Source: Paenibacillus bovis (GTDB taxonomy: Bacteria > Bacillota > Bacilli > Paenibacillales > Paenibacillaceae). From it: DNA of 64,000 nucleotides. This document shows positions 27,735 to 37,028 of the stretch, piece by piece (within the stretch, counting starts at the first letter, position 1; each line of letters begins with the position of its first letter). The position numbers and the translations under genes were made by a program. A model generated the notes under the pieces. That model ran no database searches and had not been told where the DNA came from. It saw only the letters and a list, made by a program, of their open reading frames with translations. The stretch covers positions 4,457,501-4,521,500 of the forward strand of contig NZ_CP013023.1 of the NCBI RefSeq assembly GCF_001421015.2, read 5' to 3'.

Positions 27735-29081
27735 TTGAAAGCAAATGAAGAAGCATCATTACAGAAAAAGCTCCGTCCACGGCATATTACATTTATGGCT
27801 ATGGGCGGTGTTATCGGAACGGGAATCTTCAAAGGCAGTTCCGACACAATCAATCTTGCAGGACCCGGCGTCATTCTCTCTTACGTATTTGCAGGTCTGC
27901 TCCTGCTGGTCGTAATGAGCGCAATCGCGGAGATGGCTACCGTCTATCCCAACAAAAATATGAAAGATTTCATTTCTCTGGCTTATGGTCAGCGGCTTGC
28001 TTTTATTGTCGGATGGTTATACTGCTTTATGTGGCTGGCCGTATGTGTAATTGAAGTCATTGCTGCCGGCAGCTTTTTGCAGTTCTGGTTCCCGGATGTA
28101 CCGCTATGGGTACTCAGTCTGGCCAGTGCCGCCTTTATTCTGCTAGTTAATACGATGAGTGTCGGACGACTGGGAGAATTGGAATTCTGGCTCGCCGGGA
28201 TCAAAATTGCGATGATTATTATCTTTATCGTGCTGGGCGGCTGTCTGCTGTTCGGTATTATCCCCGGCAGCAATCCTGCTCCTTATCTGAGCAACTTTAC
28301 AGCCCACGGCGGATTCCTGCCAAATGGCTGGATGGCGATTCTATCGGCACTGCTTGTCGTTACCTTTTCCTACGGCGGCTCGGAATTGATCGGTCTCACA
28401 CTGACCGAGACACCGAATGCGGATAAAGTACTGCCAAAGATCGTAAAAAGCTTTATCTTGCGGGTCATACTGTTCTATACCTTGCCGATCCTGATCATCT
28501 GCGGACTGATTCCATGGAATCAGCTGAGTGACCAGACCAGTCCGTTTGTGCAGGTGCTAACAGCAACCGGACTGCAGGGCGCTGCCCATATCATGAACTT
28601 TATTCTCGTGACAGCGGTCTTGTCTGCCGCCAACTCCGGTATTTACGGAGCTACCCGGATGCTTCATTCCATGGCGATCAATAACGAAGCTCCTGCCATG
28701 CTGGCCAAAACATCCAGTCGCGGCGTGCCGGTCAACAGTCTGATTCTGTGTGCTGTTGTTCTGCTGCTAGGCTCATGGCTCGCCTATGTGGCTCAGGATC
28801 AGGTATTCGGCATTCTGATTGCTGTGCCTGGATTTGTCGTGCTGCTCGTCTGGATCAGTATCTGTCTGTCCCAGCTTAAGCTGCGCAAAAACTATCCGGT
28901 CCAGCCTTCATTCCGTATCTGGGGATATCCGTATATCTCTGGACTGACAGCAATCTGTCTGGGTGTGATTGCTGTGCTGTTCCTGTTTGATGCGAGCAAC
29001 CGGATCAGTATTGGTGCATGTGTGATTTTCCTGATTATTCTGTTCATTAGCTCGCTGTTCAAGTTCCGTCGTACTACCTGA
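27735..29081 (+). CDS. Amino acid permease, APC superfamily
   Basis: 448 residues with about 12 membrane helices. The opening KLRPRHITFMAMGGVIGTGIF is the conserved first helix of amino acid transporters (AAT family), with GxG substrate-backbone motif, and EMATVYPNKN follows. Substrate is not predictable; relatives carry alanine, arginine, proline or aromatic amino acids. The start is TTG 27735: AGGAGG lies 8 bases upstream and no ATG is placed as well. An inverted repeat TAGCTAA/TTAGCTA at 27612-27638 in the leader may be an operator. Confidence 0.87.
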   Translation: MKANEEASLQKKLRPRHITFMAMGGVIGTGIFKGSSDTINLAGPGVILSYVFAGLLLLVVMSAIAEMATVYPNKNMKDFISLAYGQRLAFIVGWLYCFMWLAVCVIEVIAAGSFLQFWFPDVPLWVLSLASAAFILLVNTMSVGRLGELEFWLAGIKIAMIIIFIVLGGCLLFGIIPGSNPAPYLSNFTAHGGFLPNGWMAILSALLVVTFSYGGSELIGLTLTETPNADKVLPKIVKSFILRVILFYTLPILIICGLIPWNQLSDQTSPFVQVLTATGLQGAAHIMNFILVTAVLSAANSGIYGATRMLHSMAINNEAPAMLAKTSSRGVPVNSLILCAVVLLLGSWLAYVAQDQVFGILIAVPGFVVLLVWISICLSQLKLRKNYPVQPSFRIWGYPYISGLTAICLGVIAVLFLFDASNRISIGACVIFLIILFISSLFKFRRTT

Positions 29082-29118
29082 TCACAAGAAATAGTTATAT
29101 TGCTTCATCCACTCAGAA

Positions 29119-29158
29119 TAGCCTGTCCTCTTTTATCGAGAGAACAGGCTGTTTTTTT
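29119..29158 (+). terminator. Intrinsic terminator after the permease gene
   Basis: An AGCCTGT arm with ACAGGCT, extended by CTC/GAG pairing, then seven T residues. Confidence 0.85.
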
Positions 29159-29237
29159 GATGTTCGGGAATCCAACAGGATTTTGAGAATCATGCTGATT
29201 TTTAACAGAACGATCTCTTTATTCAATATGGCTGTAA

Positions 29238-29969
29238 CTATACGATATCTCTGCGCCGGAAACCCAGCATGCCTATTAGGAAAACCAACAGTGTCAGAAC
29301 AACAATAATGATATTCATAATGACTGACTGCCCATCATCCATATCCAGACGCGAACCAAGCAGCAGTACGATTGGATAGGTCCATGGATCAAACAACCAG
29401 AATTGTTTGGAATTGGCTACCAGAATAGAAGGTACACTCATAATAATACTTGCAGCCAGCGGCACACCAATATGACTAAAGCGCATACTGAGCTCGTATT
29501 GAATCATGATCACAGGAAGTGACGCGAGAAAGCATCCTGCCATTTTCCAGGCTATTTCTCCCCATGGGATACTGCCGCCTGCTCCTGCAATTAATCCACC
29601 CATTACTACACTGATTCCAAAAGCCGCCATACTGATCAGAATATATAATATACCTGCTGCCAGCTTGGCCATATATATACCCGATCGGGATACCGGATGA
29701 GCCAGCATATACTTCCAGCCTCCCTGTACATGATCAACACGTGCCACCATAGCCATAATCACAGCGATCAACAAGGGATAGAGAAAAGAAGGATAAAATA
29801 TAAAGGTCTGTTCCATAATGACTTCCCATGCTTCTCTGGTCCATATTTGCCTGTAACGAACAAAATTCTGTACTCCCTGAAATACCATAAATAGCGGAGC
29901 AATGGCTACAAGCCAGAGAAGACGTGTCCGTCTCAGCTTGTAAAGCTCATATCGAAATAAGCGAATCAT
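29238..29969 (-). CDS. ABC-2 type permease, second permease of a self-protection-type exporter
   Basis: 243 residues, six predicted membrane helices, opening MIRLFRYELYKLRRTRLLWL and closing with the basic tail GFRRRDIV that its neighbour shares (EFRRRDIH). The pair of similar permeases plus one ATPase resembles LanFEG lantibiotic immunity and Bcr bacitracin exporters. The start is ATG 29969, as the ATG at 29978 lies directly against the Shine-Dalgarno GAGAGG. It is last in the operon, 13 bp after the first permease gene. Confidence 0.8.
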   Translation of the reverse strand: MIRLFRYELYKLRRTRLLWLVAIAPLFMVFQGVQNFVRYRQIWTREAWEVIMEQTFIFYPSFLYPLLIAVIMAMVARVDHVQGGWKYMLAHPVSRSGIYMAKLAAGILYILISMAAFGISVVMGGLIAGAGGSIPWGEIAWKMAGCFLASLPVIMIQYELSMRFSHIGVPLAASIIMSVPSILVANSKQFWLFDPWTYPIVLLLGSRLDMDDGQSVIMNIIIVVLTLLVFLIGMLGFRRRDIV

Positions 29970-29982
29970 AATCCTCATCCTC

Positions 29983-30714
29983 TCAATGAATATCCCGCCG
30001 CCTGAATTCCGTCAGTCCGGCGATCAGCAACAGCGGTCCGGCAATCAACCCTGTTACGATAGCGAGCCATTGATCTTCGTTCTCCACAGTTACAGTAAAC
30101 AAAGCCGATGCATAAGGAACAAATCGCATAATCTTGGATTGGGCAAAAAATAAAGCGCCCATACTGCCCGAAAAACCGATAGCCATCCCATACAGTGGAT
30201 TGGATAATCGTGAACTCAGCCAGTGCTGCAGGCTGACCACTCCGAGCGCTGCAATACACAAATTGATACCGTAACGTAAATATACAACTGCAGGAAATGG
30301 CTCTGGAAAATGCAAAATCCTGCCAGTTACATATAAGAAAAGCAGCAGCAATCCTGCCGCAGCACAGGACAACAGCCAGATCAGAAGCCACTTGGCTGCA
30401 TAAACAGATAAACGAGGCACCGGCAGTGCCAGCAGATGCTTCCATCCATGATCTGTGTATTCCCGATAATGGATCAGCGCCGCAATCAGCGTAATTCCTA
30501 TCGGATAAAATATTGCCCATATCATAAATCCTTCCTGCATCAGCAACTCCCATGAATCAAGCTCCGGATGTCTGCCGTTCAGATAGTTATACCTCAAATA
30601 TAGATCCACCCACATCATCACGGCAAAGATCAAAGGTCCACCTACCACGAGCCAGGGCAATATTCCACGCCGCTGCTTGATCCATTCTGTCTGCAGCAGT
30701 CTTATCAAATTCAT
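29983..30714 (-). CDS. ABC-2 type permease, first permease of the exporter
   Basis: 243 residues, six predicted membrane helices, starting MNLIRLLQTEWIKQRRGIL (amphipathic pre-helix common to LanE/LanG and BcrB permeases). It shares topology and its EFRRRDIH tail with the downstream permease, suggesting an ancient duplication and a heterodimeric channel. Its ATG overlaps the ATPase stop as ATGA, so translation is coupled to the ATPase. Confidence 0.82.
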   Translation of the reverse strand: MNLIRLLQTEWIKQRRGILPWLVVGGPLIFAVMMWVDLYLRYNYLNGRHPELDSWELLMQEGFMIWAIFYPIGITLIAALIHYREYTDHGWKHLLALPVPRLSVYAAKWLLIWLLSCAAAGLLLLFLYVTGRILHFPEPFPAVVYLRYGINLCIAALGVVSLQHWLSSRLSNPLYGMAIGFSGSMGALFFAQSKIMRFVPYASALFTVTVENEDQWLAIVTGLIAGPLLLIAGLTEFRRRDIH

Positions 30715-31622
30715 AGACTGTCCGCTCCTTTCGTCATCTCCAGAAAGATATCTTCCAGCGACTGACCTCCTATGCTCAGATGCGAGACTTCAATATTACG
30801 ATTCACCAACCTGCGATTAATTACCGACGCTTCTGCAGGGTCGGACATAATATTCATCCCATGATCCTCCTGCACCACCGGGTACCCCCATTCCCGCAGG
30901 TAATCCAGCGTCTGCTGTGCAGGCTCGGCATGCAACTGTACAAAAGGAGTGCCCTGCCTGTGCAGCTCGGACATTTCTCCTTCAAAAAGCAAACGCCCGG
31001 TATGAATAATACCGACCCGGTTGGCGACGCGTTCAATCTCCCGTAGAATATGACTGGAGACAAATACAGTGATTCTATATTGCCGGGGTAACTGTACAAT
31101 CAGTTCTCTAATCTCCTGAATACCAGCCGGATCCAGTCCATTGGTCGGTTCATCCAGTATGAGCAGTCTTGGATTGCCAAGCAGTGCCTGCGCAATTCCC
31201 AGACGCTGCTTCATACCCAGCGAATAGGTACGTGCCAGCTTGTGCTGGGCTTGACGAAGTCGTACAATATCCAGCACACGATCCACTTCAGTCTCCGGAA
31301 TCTGCAGCAGTGTGCAGGTCAGCTTCAGATTTTCCTTTCCTGTCAAATGTCCATAATAGGAAGGCGACTCTACCATAGAACCGACCTGTCGCAAAATAAA
31401 GGATCGGTGCCGGGGCAATTCCCGGCCAAATATGCGGATACTGCCAGTGCTAGGACGTATCAATCCCAGCAGCATACGAATAGTTGTTGTTTTGCCTGCT
31501 CCATTGGGACCGAGAAATCCATATACCTCTCCTTCCCGCACATGCAGCTGAAGCTGATCGACAGGTGTGAATTTCCTGTAGGTTTTGGTAAGTCCCTCTG
31601 TCTCCATAATCCATTCACTCAT
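30711..31622 (-). CDS. ABC transporter ATP-binding protein (BcrA/LanF-like)
   Basis: 303 residues. Walker A GPNGAGKTT near residue 38, Q-loop QVGSMVESPSYY, signature YSLGMKQRLG, Walker B LLILDEPTNGLDP, and switch His in VSSHIL. The C-terminal extension of about 80 residues is typical of BcrA/LanF ATPases. With the two permeases it forms an exporter likely to remove a cell-envelope-active peptide antibiotic. AAGGAG is 8 bases before ATG 31622. Its promoter region carries response-regulator-type repeats from the two-component system just upstream. No antibiotic biosynthesis gene is seen. Confidence 0.87.
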   Translation of the reverse strand: MSEWIMETEGLTKTYRKFTPVDQLQLHVREGEVYGFLGPNGAGKTTTIRMLLGLIRPSTGSIRIFGRELPRHRSFILRQVGSMVESPSYYGHLTGKENLKLTCTLLQIPETEVDRVLDIVRLRQAQHKLARTYSLGMKQRLGIAQALLGNPRLLILDEPTNGLDPAGIQEIRELIVQLPRQYRITVFVSSHILREIERVANRVGIIHTGRLLFEGEMSELHRQGTPFVQLHAEPAQQTLDYLREWGYPVVQEDHGMNIMSDPAEASVINRRLVNRNIEVSHLSIGGQSLEDIFLEMTKGADSL

Positions 31623-31666
31623 TATTGCTGCTCCTTTATATCTGATATGTTATTGGTGCTTTATCC

Positions 31667-31722
31667 AGTATACGGACCCAAGTTTAAGTGGAATGCTGCA
31701 ATTACCTTAAGTTTGGCTTAAG
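31667..31722 (-). promoter_or_regulatory. ABC exporter promoter with CTTAAG direct repeats
   Basis: Minus strand: -10 TATACT (31667-31672), 17-base spacer and a very poor -35 (CATTCC at 31690-31695). Two CTTAAG hexamers at 31706-31711 and 31717-31722 are 11 bp apart, the spacing of OmpR-family direct repeats. A related CTTAAA lies at 31683-31688. This is the layout of an activator-dependent promoter. Confidence 0.65.
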
Positions 31723-31723
31723 C

Positions 31724-31761
31724 AAAAAGACAGATACCCGTTGTATCGGTATCTGCCTTTT
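31724..31761 (-). terminator. Terminator between the sensor kinase and ABC genes
   Basis: Minus strand: AAAGGCAGATACC with GGTATCTGTCTTT, loop of 9 bases, T run. It separates the two-component transcript from the ABC transcript and abuts the CTTAAG repeats. Confidence 0.85.
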
Positions 31762-31771
31762 GAGAAATTTA

Positions 31772-33181
31772 TTATACCTTTTGATTCTGTTTATTCACGC
31801 AGGAAAAAGAATCGGGAAAGACGAGTGTAACTACTGTTCCTCGATCAGGTTCACTCTCCAGCGTAATACTTCCCTGATGAGCCTCTACGATTTGCTTGGC
31901 AATTGTCAGACCCAGACCGGAACCGACTGTAGGCTGCCTGGCATCGGCTACCCGGTAATGACGTTCGAACAGACGCTGTTGCTCGTCAATCGGAATTCCT
32001 TTACCGTTATCCATAACCCGGACTACAACTTCCGGTTGGCGGTATTGCACTTGAATACGAGTTCGGGTAGCAGCCGGATTATGTATCAATGCGTTCAGAA
32101 TCAGATTATTCAGGGCGCGCTGCATCCATTGATGATCCAGCGACATAAGGATCGTCTCCTGATCGGATTCCAGATCAATCTCACGCTCCTGGTAAGCCGG
32201 GCTGTTCAGTATCTGAATAACCGTCTCTCTGATCACCTCTATTAGATCCTCGCTGCGCATAGTCAGAGGGAGGATATTATTTTTGAGACGGTAGGTGATT
32301 TTTAGATCATTCAGCAGTGCTTCCAGTTGGTTCGTATTTTTGGCAATGATTCGGCTGTAGCGGGAAATATCTTCTGTATGGATTCTTTCTACAGGATCGC
32401 TCATCAATTCGGCATATCCCTGAATCAAGGACAAAGGTGTCTTCAGATCATGGTACAGATTGGCGATCCATTCCTCCCGCATCTGCTCCATTCGCCGCTG
32501 CTCACTCTCATGCTCCTGCAGCTTATCTGCCAAGGTGTTCAGACTCTGATATACATTGCCATACACTCCCTGTGCCTTATACCGGATGCTGTAATCACGT
32601 AGGGATAGCCGGGTAATTCCCTGAATTATCTTCCATGTTGGACGGCTCAGTATACTGCCAAACAAGTAACCGATCAGCAGTATGCACACAATCAGTATTC
32701 CTAGAATATAGAACAGACTGTTAAACATGTAGTGCGGTTCATAATGCACCGGATATTTGCTGATCTGAGTCTCCGGAAAAGCAATAAGATAGCTCCACTC
32801 CCTGTTTTTCCATTCTTTTATCCCGGTGAAAATTGTAGATCCATTGACCGAAAATTTGTTGATAAAAACCAGCCGACTGGGCGTATAATGCTTCGGTGTA
32901 TGATCCGGTGTGTTCCAGGCCGTAATTTCTGTACCATTTTCATCAAGCACCTGAATCCAGGCATTATTTTGCTGAAGCAGACTTTTGCCAGCAGCTGTGA
33001 TAATCGGTTGACCTTCGCTATCTCCGGTAATATACTGCTGAAAATCCAGTGTCATCTCCACCGGACTGACTTTGCTGCCCTTATCAATAAAGTAAAACAC
33101 AGCTGCAGTATAGATGATCAAAAATAATCCAAGCAGCACAATATAGGAACCTACATACAGCGAGGTGATTTTCCACTTCAT
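31772..33181 (-). CDS. Membrane sensor histidine kinase
   Basis: 469 residues. First membrane helix about 11-33, extracellular domain of about 130 residues, second helix about 158-180, then HAMP, HisKA (His in NLYHDLKTPLSLIQGY) and HATPase with N box LNNLILNALIHNP, G1 VMDNGKGIP and G2 GSGLGLTIAKQIV. The large extracellular domain shows it senses an external signal itself, unlike BceS-type kinases. Its ATG overlaps the response regulator stop (ATGA). It most likely responds to the compound exported by the adjacent ABC system. Confidence 0.9.
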   Translation of the reverse strand: MKWKITSLYVGSYIVLLGLFLIIYTAAVFYFIDKGSKVSPVEMTLDFQQYITGDSEGQPIITAAGKSLLQQNNAWIQVLDENGTEITAWNTPDHTPKHYTPSRLVFINKFSVNGSTIFTGIKEWKNREWSYLIAFPETQISKYPVHYEPHYMFNSLFYILGILIVCILLIGYLFGSILSRPTWKIIQGITRLSLRDYSIRYKAQGVYGNVYQSLNTLADKLQEHESEQRRMEQMREEWIANLYHDLKTPLSLIQGYAELMSDPVERIHTEDISRYSRIIAKNTNQLEALLNDLKITYRLKNNILPLTMRSEDLIEVIRETVIQILNSPAYQEREIDLESDQETILMSLDHQWMQRALNNLILNALIHNPAATRTRIQVQYRQPEVVVRVMDNGKGIPIDEQQRLFERHYRVADARQPTVGSGLGLTIAKQIVEAHQGSITLESEPDRGTVVTLVFPDSFSCVNKQNQKV

Positions 33182-33912
33182 GATTTCATGCTCCGTGAAG
33201 TCCATTTGTAACCAAGACCGCGTACTGTTAGCAGTCGCTGCGGATTGGACGGATCCTCTTCCAGCTTTTCTCGCAGATGCCGGATATGCACCATGATGGC
33301 ATTATCGCTGCCTCTGTCATCTTCTTCCCATACATTGCGGTACAGCTGCTGCTTGCTGAATATCTGATCGGGATGAGAGGCCAGTAACAGTAACAATTTG
33401 TACTCTTTGGCTGTCAAACCTATAGGCTCGGTATTACGGATCACTTCGCCTTTGTTTTCATCAATACGGATATTGCCATACTCATATATAGGACGCTGCT
33501 CTCTAATCATGCCGGATAGCATCAGATCCCGGCGAAAACGCGCCTTGATTCGGTAAGCCAGCTCTTTCGGGCTGAATGGCTTGGTAATATAGTCATCTCC
33601 GCCGATGCCAAGACCGATAATCTTGTCCATATCTTCATTTTTGGCAGACAGAAAAAAGATTGGTACATGGGTAAACTGACGCAGCTGTTGACAGACAGCA
33701 AATCCGTCCAGATCCGGCAGCATAATATCCAGTATGATAATATCCGGCTGCTGTTCCCGGCATAAGCGAATACCTGCTGTTCCTGTAGCCGCTGTACAAA
33801 TATATCGAAAGCCTTCTCTATGTAACACGGTAGTCAACAAATCTGTAATATCCGGTTCATCATCAATAATCATAATCTTACGCGCAGACAAGGCTGGACT
33901 GCTTTCATTCAT
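33178..33912 (-). CDS. OmpR/PhoB-family response regulator
   Basis: 244 residues. The receiver domain has IIDDEPD (acidic pocket), the phosphoacceptor Asp in IIILDIMLPDLDG and the Lys in DDYITKPFSPKELAYR. The winged-helix DNA-binding domain includes EYKLLLLLASHPDQIFSKQQL, VHIRHLREKLEEDP and TVRGLGYKW. AAGGAGG is 8 bases before ATG 33912. It is first in the two-gene operon with the kinase. The direct repeats at 31706-31722 are its probable target. Confidence 0.92.
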   Translation of the reverse strand: MNESSPALSARKIMIIDDEPDITDLLTTVLHREGFRYICTAATGTAGIRLCREQQPDIIILDIMLPDLDGFAVCQQLRQFTHVPIFFLSAKNEDMDKIIGLGIGGDDYITKPFSPKELAYRIKARFRRDLMLSGMIREQRPIYEYGNIRIDENKGEVIRNTEPIGLTAKEYKLLLLLASHPDQIFSKQQLYRNVWEEDDRGSDNAIMVHIRHLREKLEEDPSNPQRLLTVRGLGYKWTSRSMKS

Positions 33913-33996
33913 AAGGCGTTCCTCCTTATAATAATCTACATATCATTTACTTATTTCTGCGTGGCAGAGTCAGGTTAATCTGGAGGCATGATATCT

Positions 33997-35241
33997 ATGT
34001 ACGACGCATATTTATTACCTGTTTTATATGCTTTCCTCGCTTTTCCACTGGCGGCAGCAGTATTTACTTTTCCTTTCCTGGTGTATCAGTACCGGAAGTA
34101 TGGATATATTAATATGGTGCGGGCTATTACGCTCTATGCCCTGCTGCTGTATCTGATGAATGCCTACTTCCTTGTTATTTTACCATTTCCGGCGTCCCCG
34201 CATAATCTGCCGCTGGCGCATGGTGATTTACAGTTGGTCCCTTTCCAATTTGTCAGTGATTTTTTGAAAGAAACCTCGGTTTCGTTGCATGACCCTAAGA
34301 CGTATATGCATATATTCAAAGAGCGCGCTTTTTTGCAGGTTCTGTTCAATATCCTGCTGACTGTACCATTCGGCATGTTTCTGCGTTATTATTTCCGGCA
34401 AGGCTGGTGGTCTGCGCTGATCTGGTCTTTTTTGCTGTCTTTGTCTTTTGAAACCATTCAGCTGACCGGTATTTTTGGTATTTATGATCATGCTTACCGG
34501 ATTTTTGATGTCGATGATCTGATCTGTAATACGTTTGGCGGCATGGTCGGCTTGCTTATAGCATCCTGGATCTCCGAAAGGTTGCCGGATGCGCAGCAGA
34601 TGGATAGACAGCTGGACCGGTCACAACGGAGGGTTACGTATACCCGCCGAGGAATTGCTTTTATCATCGATATGATGGCCTGGATGCTATTATCTGCTAT
34701 CCTGATGGGAATGCAGGTTCCACTTGTATTCTGGTTGTCCAGTGGCCTTTATTTTATACTGCTGCCTTATATCACCCGAGGACGTACACTGGGTAAATGG
34801 ATGGTGCGCATTCATCTGGTGCTTACGGAGCAGCCAGAACGCAGAATTCCTGTTATGGCGCTGCTTGTTCGTTATGGATTGTTGTATTGGGGATTTTTCG
34901 GACTGAACCGGCTGCTGAATACTCCTTTTGTAATTAGTATGCCTGCCCGACTGGAAGCTATTCTGTATCTGTCGATATTGTTTGTAATGAATGCCGGATT
35001 TTTCATCCATCTGATTACCCGCTTTTTCAAAAAAGGATCGTTATTGTTCTATGAGCAAATCAGTCATACCTCTCATCAAATCACCTGGCCGGATCAGCCC
35101 GGCAGCTCAAGAGAGAGCTCAGAAGAACATCCGTCAGATCATCAAGCCGGTTCTACAGAAGATACAGGAGATACTGCTCTGTCGCCTGCAGTACATGATA
35201 GACATAACCTGAAGGCCGATGATATAACCTCCCGATCATGA
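33997..35241 (+). CDS. VanZ-like and RDD domain membrane protein
   Basis: 414 residues. The N-terminal 200 residues are VanZ-like: membrane helices with LPFGMF-type loop (VPFGMFLRYYF), ETIQLTGIFGIYDHAYRIFD and DDLICNTFGGMVG. The C-terminal 180 residues form an RDD domain (RRGIAFIIDMMAWML, the RGRTLGKWMVRIHLV motif) with further helices and a Ser/Glu-rich polar tail. VanZ proteins give low-level teicoplanin resistance in enterococci. Fusion to RDD is known in Bacilli; function unknown. The start at 33997 has GGAGG 10 bases upstream; ATG 33988 touches the ribosome site. It is divergent from the two-component operon. Confidence 0.83.
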   Translation: MYDAYLLPVLYAFLAFPLAAAVFTFPFLVYQYRKYGYINMVRAITLYALLLYLMNAYFLVILPFPASPHNLPLAHGDLQLVPFQFVSDFLKETSVSLHDPKTYMHIFKERAFLQVLFNILLTVPFGMFLRYYFRQGWWSALIWSFLLSLSFETIQLTGIFGIYDHAYRIFDVDDLICNTFGGMVGLLIASWISERLPDAQQMDRQLDRSQRRVTYTRRGIAFIIDMMAWMLLSAILMGMQVPLVFWLSSGLYFILLPYITRGRTLGKWMVRIHLVLTEQPERRIPVMALLVRYGLLYWGFFGLNRLLNTPFVISMPARLEAILYLSILFVMNAGFFIHLITRFFKKGSLLFYEQISHTSHQITWPDQPGSSRESSEEHPSDHQAGSTEDTGDTALSPAVHDRHNLKADDITSRS

Positions 35242-35332
35242 TACAATACAGCAAGTTGTATATGTATAGGATATGAACGGTATCACCCTTTTTCAGTCAT
35301 TCATTTACTTTTGTCAAAGGCGGTAGATTTCC

Positions 35333-36085
35333 TTGCTATATGTAATCAAGTTTTTGTACAGCTTTGTACTTCCACCCGGATTGTTTATTATTTTGCTGCT
35401 GGCGATGTCTGTCTGGTTATGGCGGCGGCAGCTCAAACCGGCAATTGTACTGCTGATGCTGACTATTGTACTGTACTTGTCTACAACAGGTCTTGTCAGT
35501 GATGCTCTGGTTGGCAGCCTGGAGCAGCGCTATACACCGCCAACTTCTGTGCAGGGCGATGTGATCGTTGTGCTGGGTGGCGGAGCTACGCAGGGTACAC
35601 CGGATATCGACGGTCAGGGCAATCTGTCAGGAGCCGCTGGTAATCGGTTGATTACCGCTGTTCGTCTGTACCGTCAGACTGGTCTGCCGATTGTTTTCTC
35701 AGGTGGTCAGGTATTCGCTGACAGCGGCAATGAAGCCGATATTGCACGTCGGCAGCTCATTGGCATGGGTATACCATCCAAAGACGTTTTTGCCGAGAAC
35801 CGTTCCCTCAACACCGAACAAAATGCAGTGAATACAGCTGCCCTGCTGAAGCAAAAAAAATGGAGTCATCCGGTATTGGTCACTTCCGCTTTTCATATGC
35901 CCCGTTCGGTCGTCGAATTCCAGCGAGCCGGTCTGGCTGTACAGCCGTATCCTACCGATTACTGGGTTAGCCAGCCGGAAGCGATATATGCAGGCAAATT
36001 TTCGCCTTCTGGTGGAGCAGTAAGTTCTACCAGTACAGCACTTAAAGAATATCTGGGACTGCTGGTAGCTACAATCAAGTCATAA
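35333..36085 (+). CDS. YdcF/ElyC family membrane protein (DUF218)
   Basis: 250 residues. Two N-terminal membrane helices (about 5-25 and 34-55) then a DUF218 domain: GDVIVVLGGGATQGTP, RLYRQTGLPIVFSGGQ, ENRSLNTEQNAVNTAALL and VLVTSAFHMPRS, where acidic and His/Arg residues line a putative nucleotide-like site. ElyC relatives affect peptidoglycan precursor metabolism in E. coli. The start is TTG 35333 with AAAGGCGG 9 bases upstream. It follows the VanZ-RDD gene by 91 bp and may be co-transcribed, giving a cell-envelope pair. Confidence 0.83.
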   Translation: MLYVIKFLYSFVLPPGLFIILLLAMSVWLWRRQLKPAIVLLMLTIVLYLSTTGLVSDALVGSLEQRYTPPTSVQGDVIVVLGGGATQGTPDIDGQGNLSGAAGNRLITAVRLYRQTGLPIVFSGGQVFADSGNEADIARRQLIGMGIPSKDVFAENRSLNTEQNAVNTAALLKQKKWSHPVLVTSAFHMPRSVVEFQRAGLAVQPYPTDYWVSQPEAIYAGKFSPSGGAVSSTSTALKEYLGLLVATIKS

Positions 36086-36221
36086 CTATTTATAAACGAG
36101 CAGGTCAGGCAGAATTGATAGGTAGAGTTGAGGGATAGAGGGTATTACTGCTTCTCCTGTTGCGGCTTTATCTGGTACTGCAACAACTATCACTGCAGTA
36201 GCTGCTATAGTGCAGCATACG

Positions 36222-36257
36222 AAAAAGAGAGACAAGCCTGCAGGCTGTCTCTCTTTT
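36222..36257. terminator. Bidirectional terminator
   Basis: AAAAAGAGAGACA with TGTCTCTCTTTTT plus an inner AGCCTG/CAGGCT stem: 18 bp with almost no loop. It serves the YdcF gene and the convergent nitroreductase gene. Confidence 0.85.
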
Positions 36258-36333
36258 TATCTATAGCAGGCTTTGTATTTGTATCGCCTGTTTATCCACT
36301 TTATCCATGTGTTTCGTTAATTCGTGTTCGTTC

Positions 36334-36981
36334 TTATTTCCACTCTGCTACGCTGTTGATTGGCAGACGCATCGAAGGGTAGCCTTCATTAGCCGCTTTA
36401 CCGATTGTCAGCAGCATAACAGGAACGTAGCGTTTGGTATCCATGCCGAATACTTCAGCCATTTTTTCTTTCTCGTAGCCACCGATCGGGTTGGTGTCAT
36501 AACCGTGTGCACGGGCTACCAGCATCAGCTGCATCGATACCAGACCGCTGTCGATCAGAGCAATATCTTTACGTGCCTGTTCAGACAGGTTTTCATAATA
36601 AGCCATAGCAAATGGAAGCTGTCTTTCTTTGACTTCTGCAGGCATATAGCCCAGTTCTACAGCGGTATTGAAGATTTCCTCTGCATTCAGTTCGTGCTGC
36701 AGATCGCCAAAGATCGCGATAACAGCAGCAGACGTTTCTACTTGATGGCTGTTAAATTTCGCCAGTGGCAGCAGTTGTGCTTTGGCTTCTTCACTCTCGA
36801 TAACGAGGAAGCGCCAAGGCTGCAGGTTGATCGAAGATGGAGCGCGAGTCGCTTCATCCAGAATCTCGGTCATTTCTTCACGGCTGATTTTAATGGATGG
36901 ATCATAACTTTTAATGGAGCGGCGCTCCAGGGCAATTTTACGGAAATCGTTGGTTTGGGTTACAGCATTGGTTGTTGTCAT
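36334..36981 (-). CDS. Nitroreductase-family protein (FMN-dependent)
   Basis: 215 residues. The FMN phosphate-binding N-terminal motif ERRSIKSYDPS, RAPSSINLQPWRFLVIE and C-terminal GYDTNPIGGYEKEKMAEVFG match the oxygen-insensitive NAD(P)H nitroreductases of Bacilli. It probably reduces quinones or nitro compounds with NAD(P)H. AAGGAG is 10 bases before ATG 36981. A MarR gene lies immediately upstream (47 bp) on the same strand, so the pair is likely a redox or electrophile-induced operon. Confidence 0.88.
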   Translation of the reverse strand: MTTTNAVTQTNDFRKIALERRSIKSYDPSIKISREEMTEILDEATRAPSSINLQPWRFLVIESEEAKAQLLPLAKFNSHQVETSAAVIAIFGDLQHELNAEEIFNTAVELGYMPAEVKERQLPFAMAYYENLSEQARKDIALIDSGLVSMQLMLVARAHGYDTNPIGGYEKEKMAEVFGMDTKRYVPVMLLTIGKAANEGYPSMRLPINSVAEWK

Positions 36982-37028
36982 ACAGTAAACTCTCCTTTTA
37001 TATAGGTGTAAATAATAACGAATACAGC

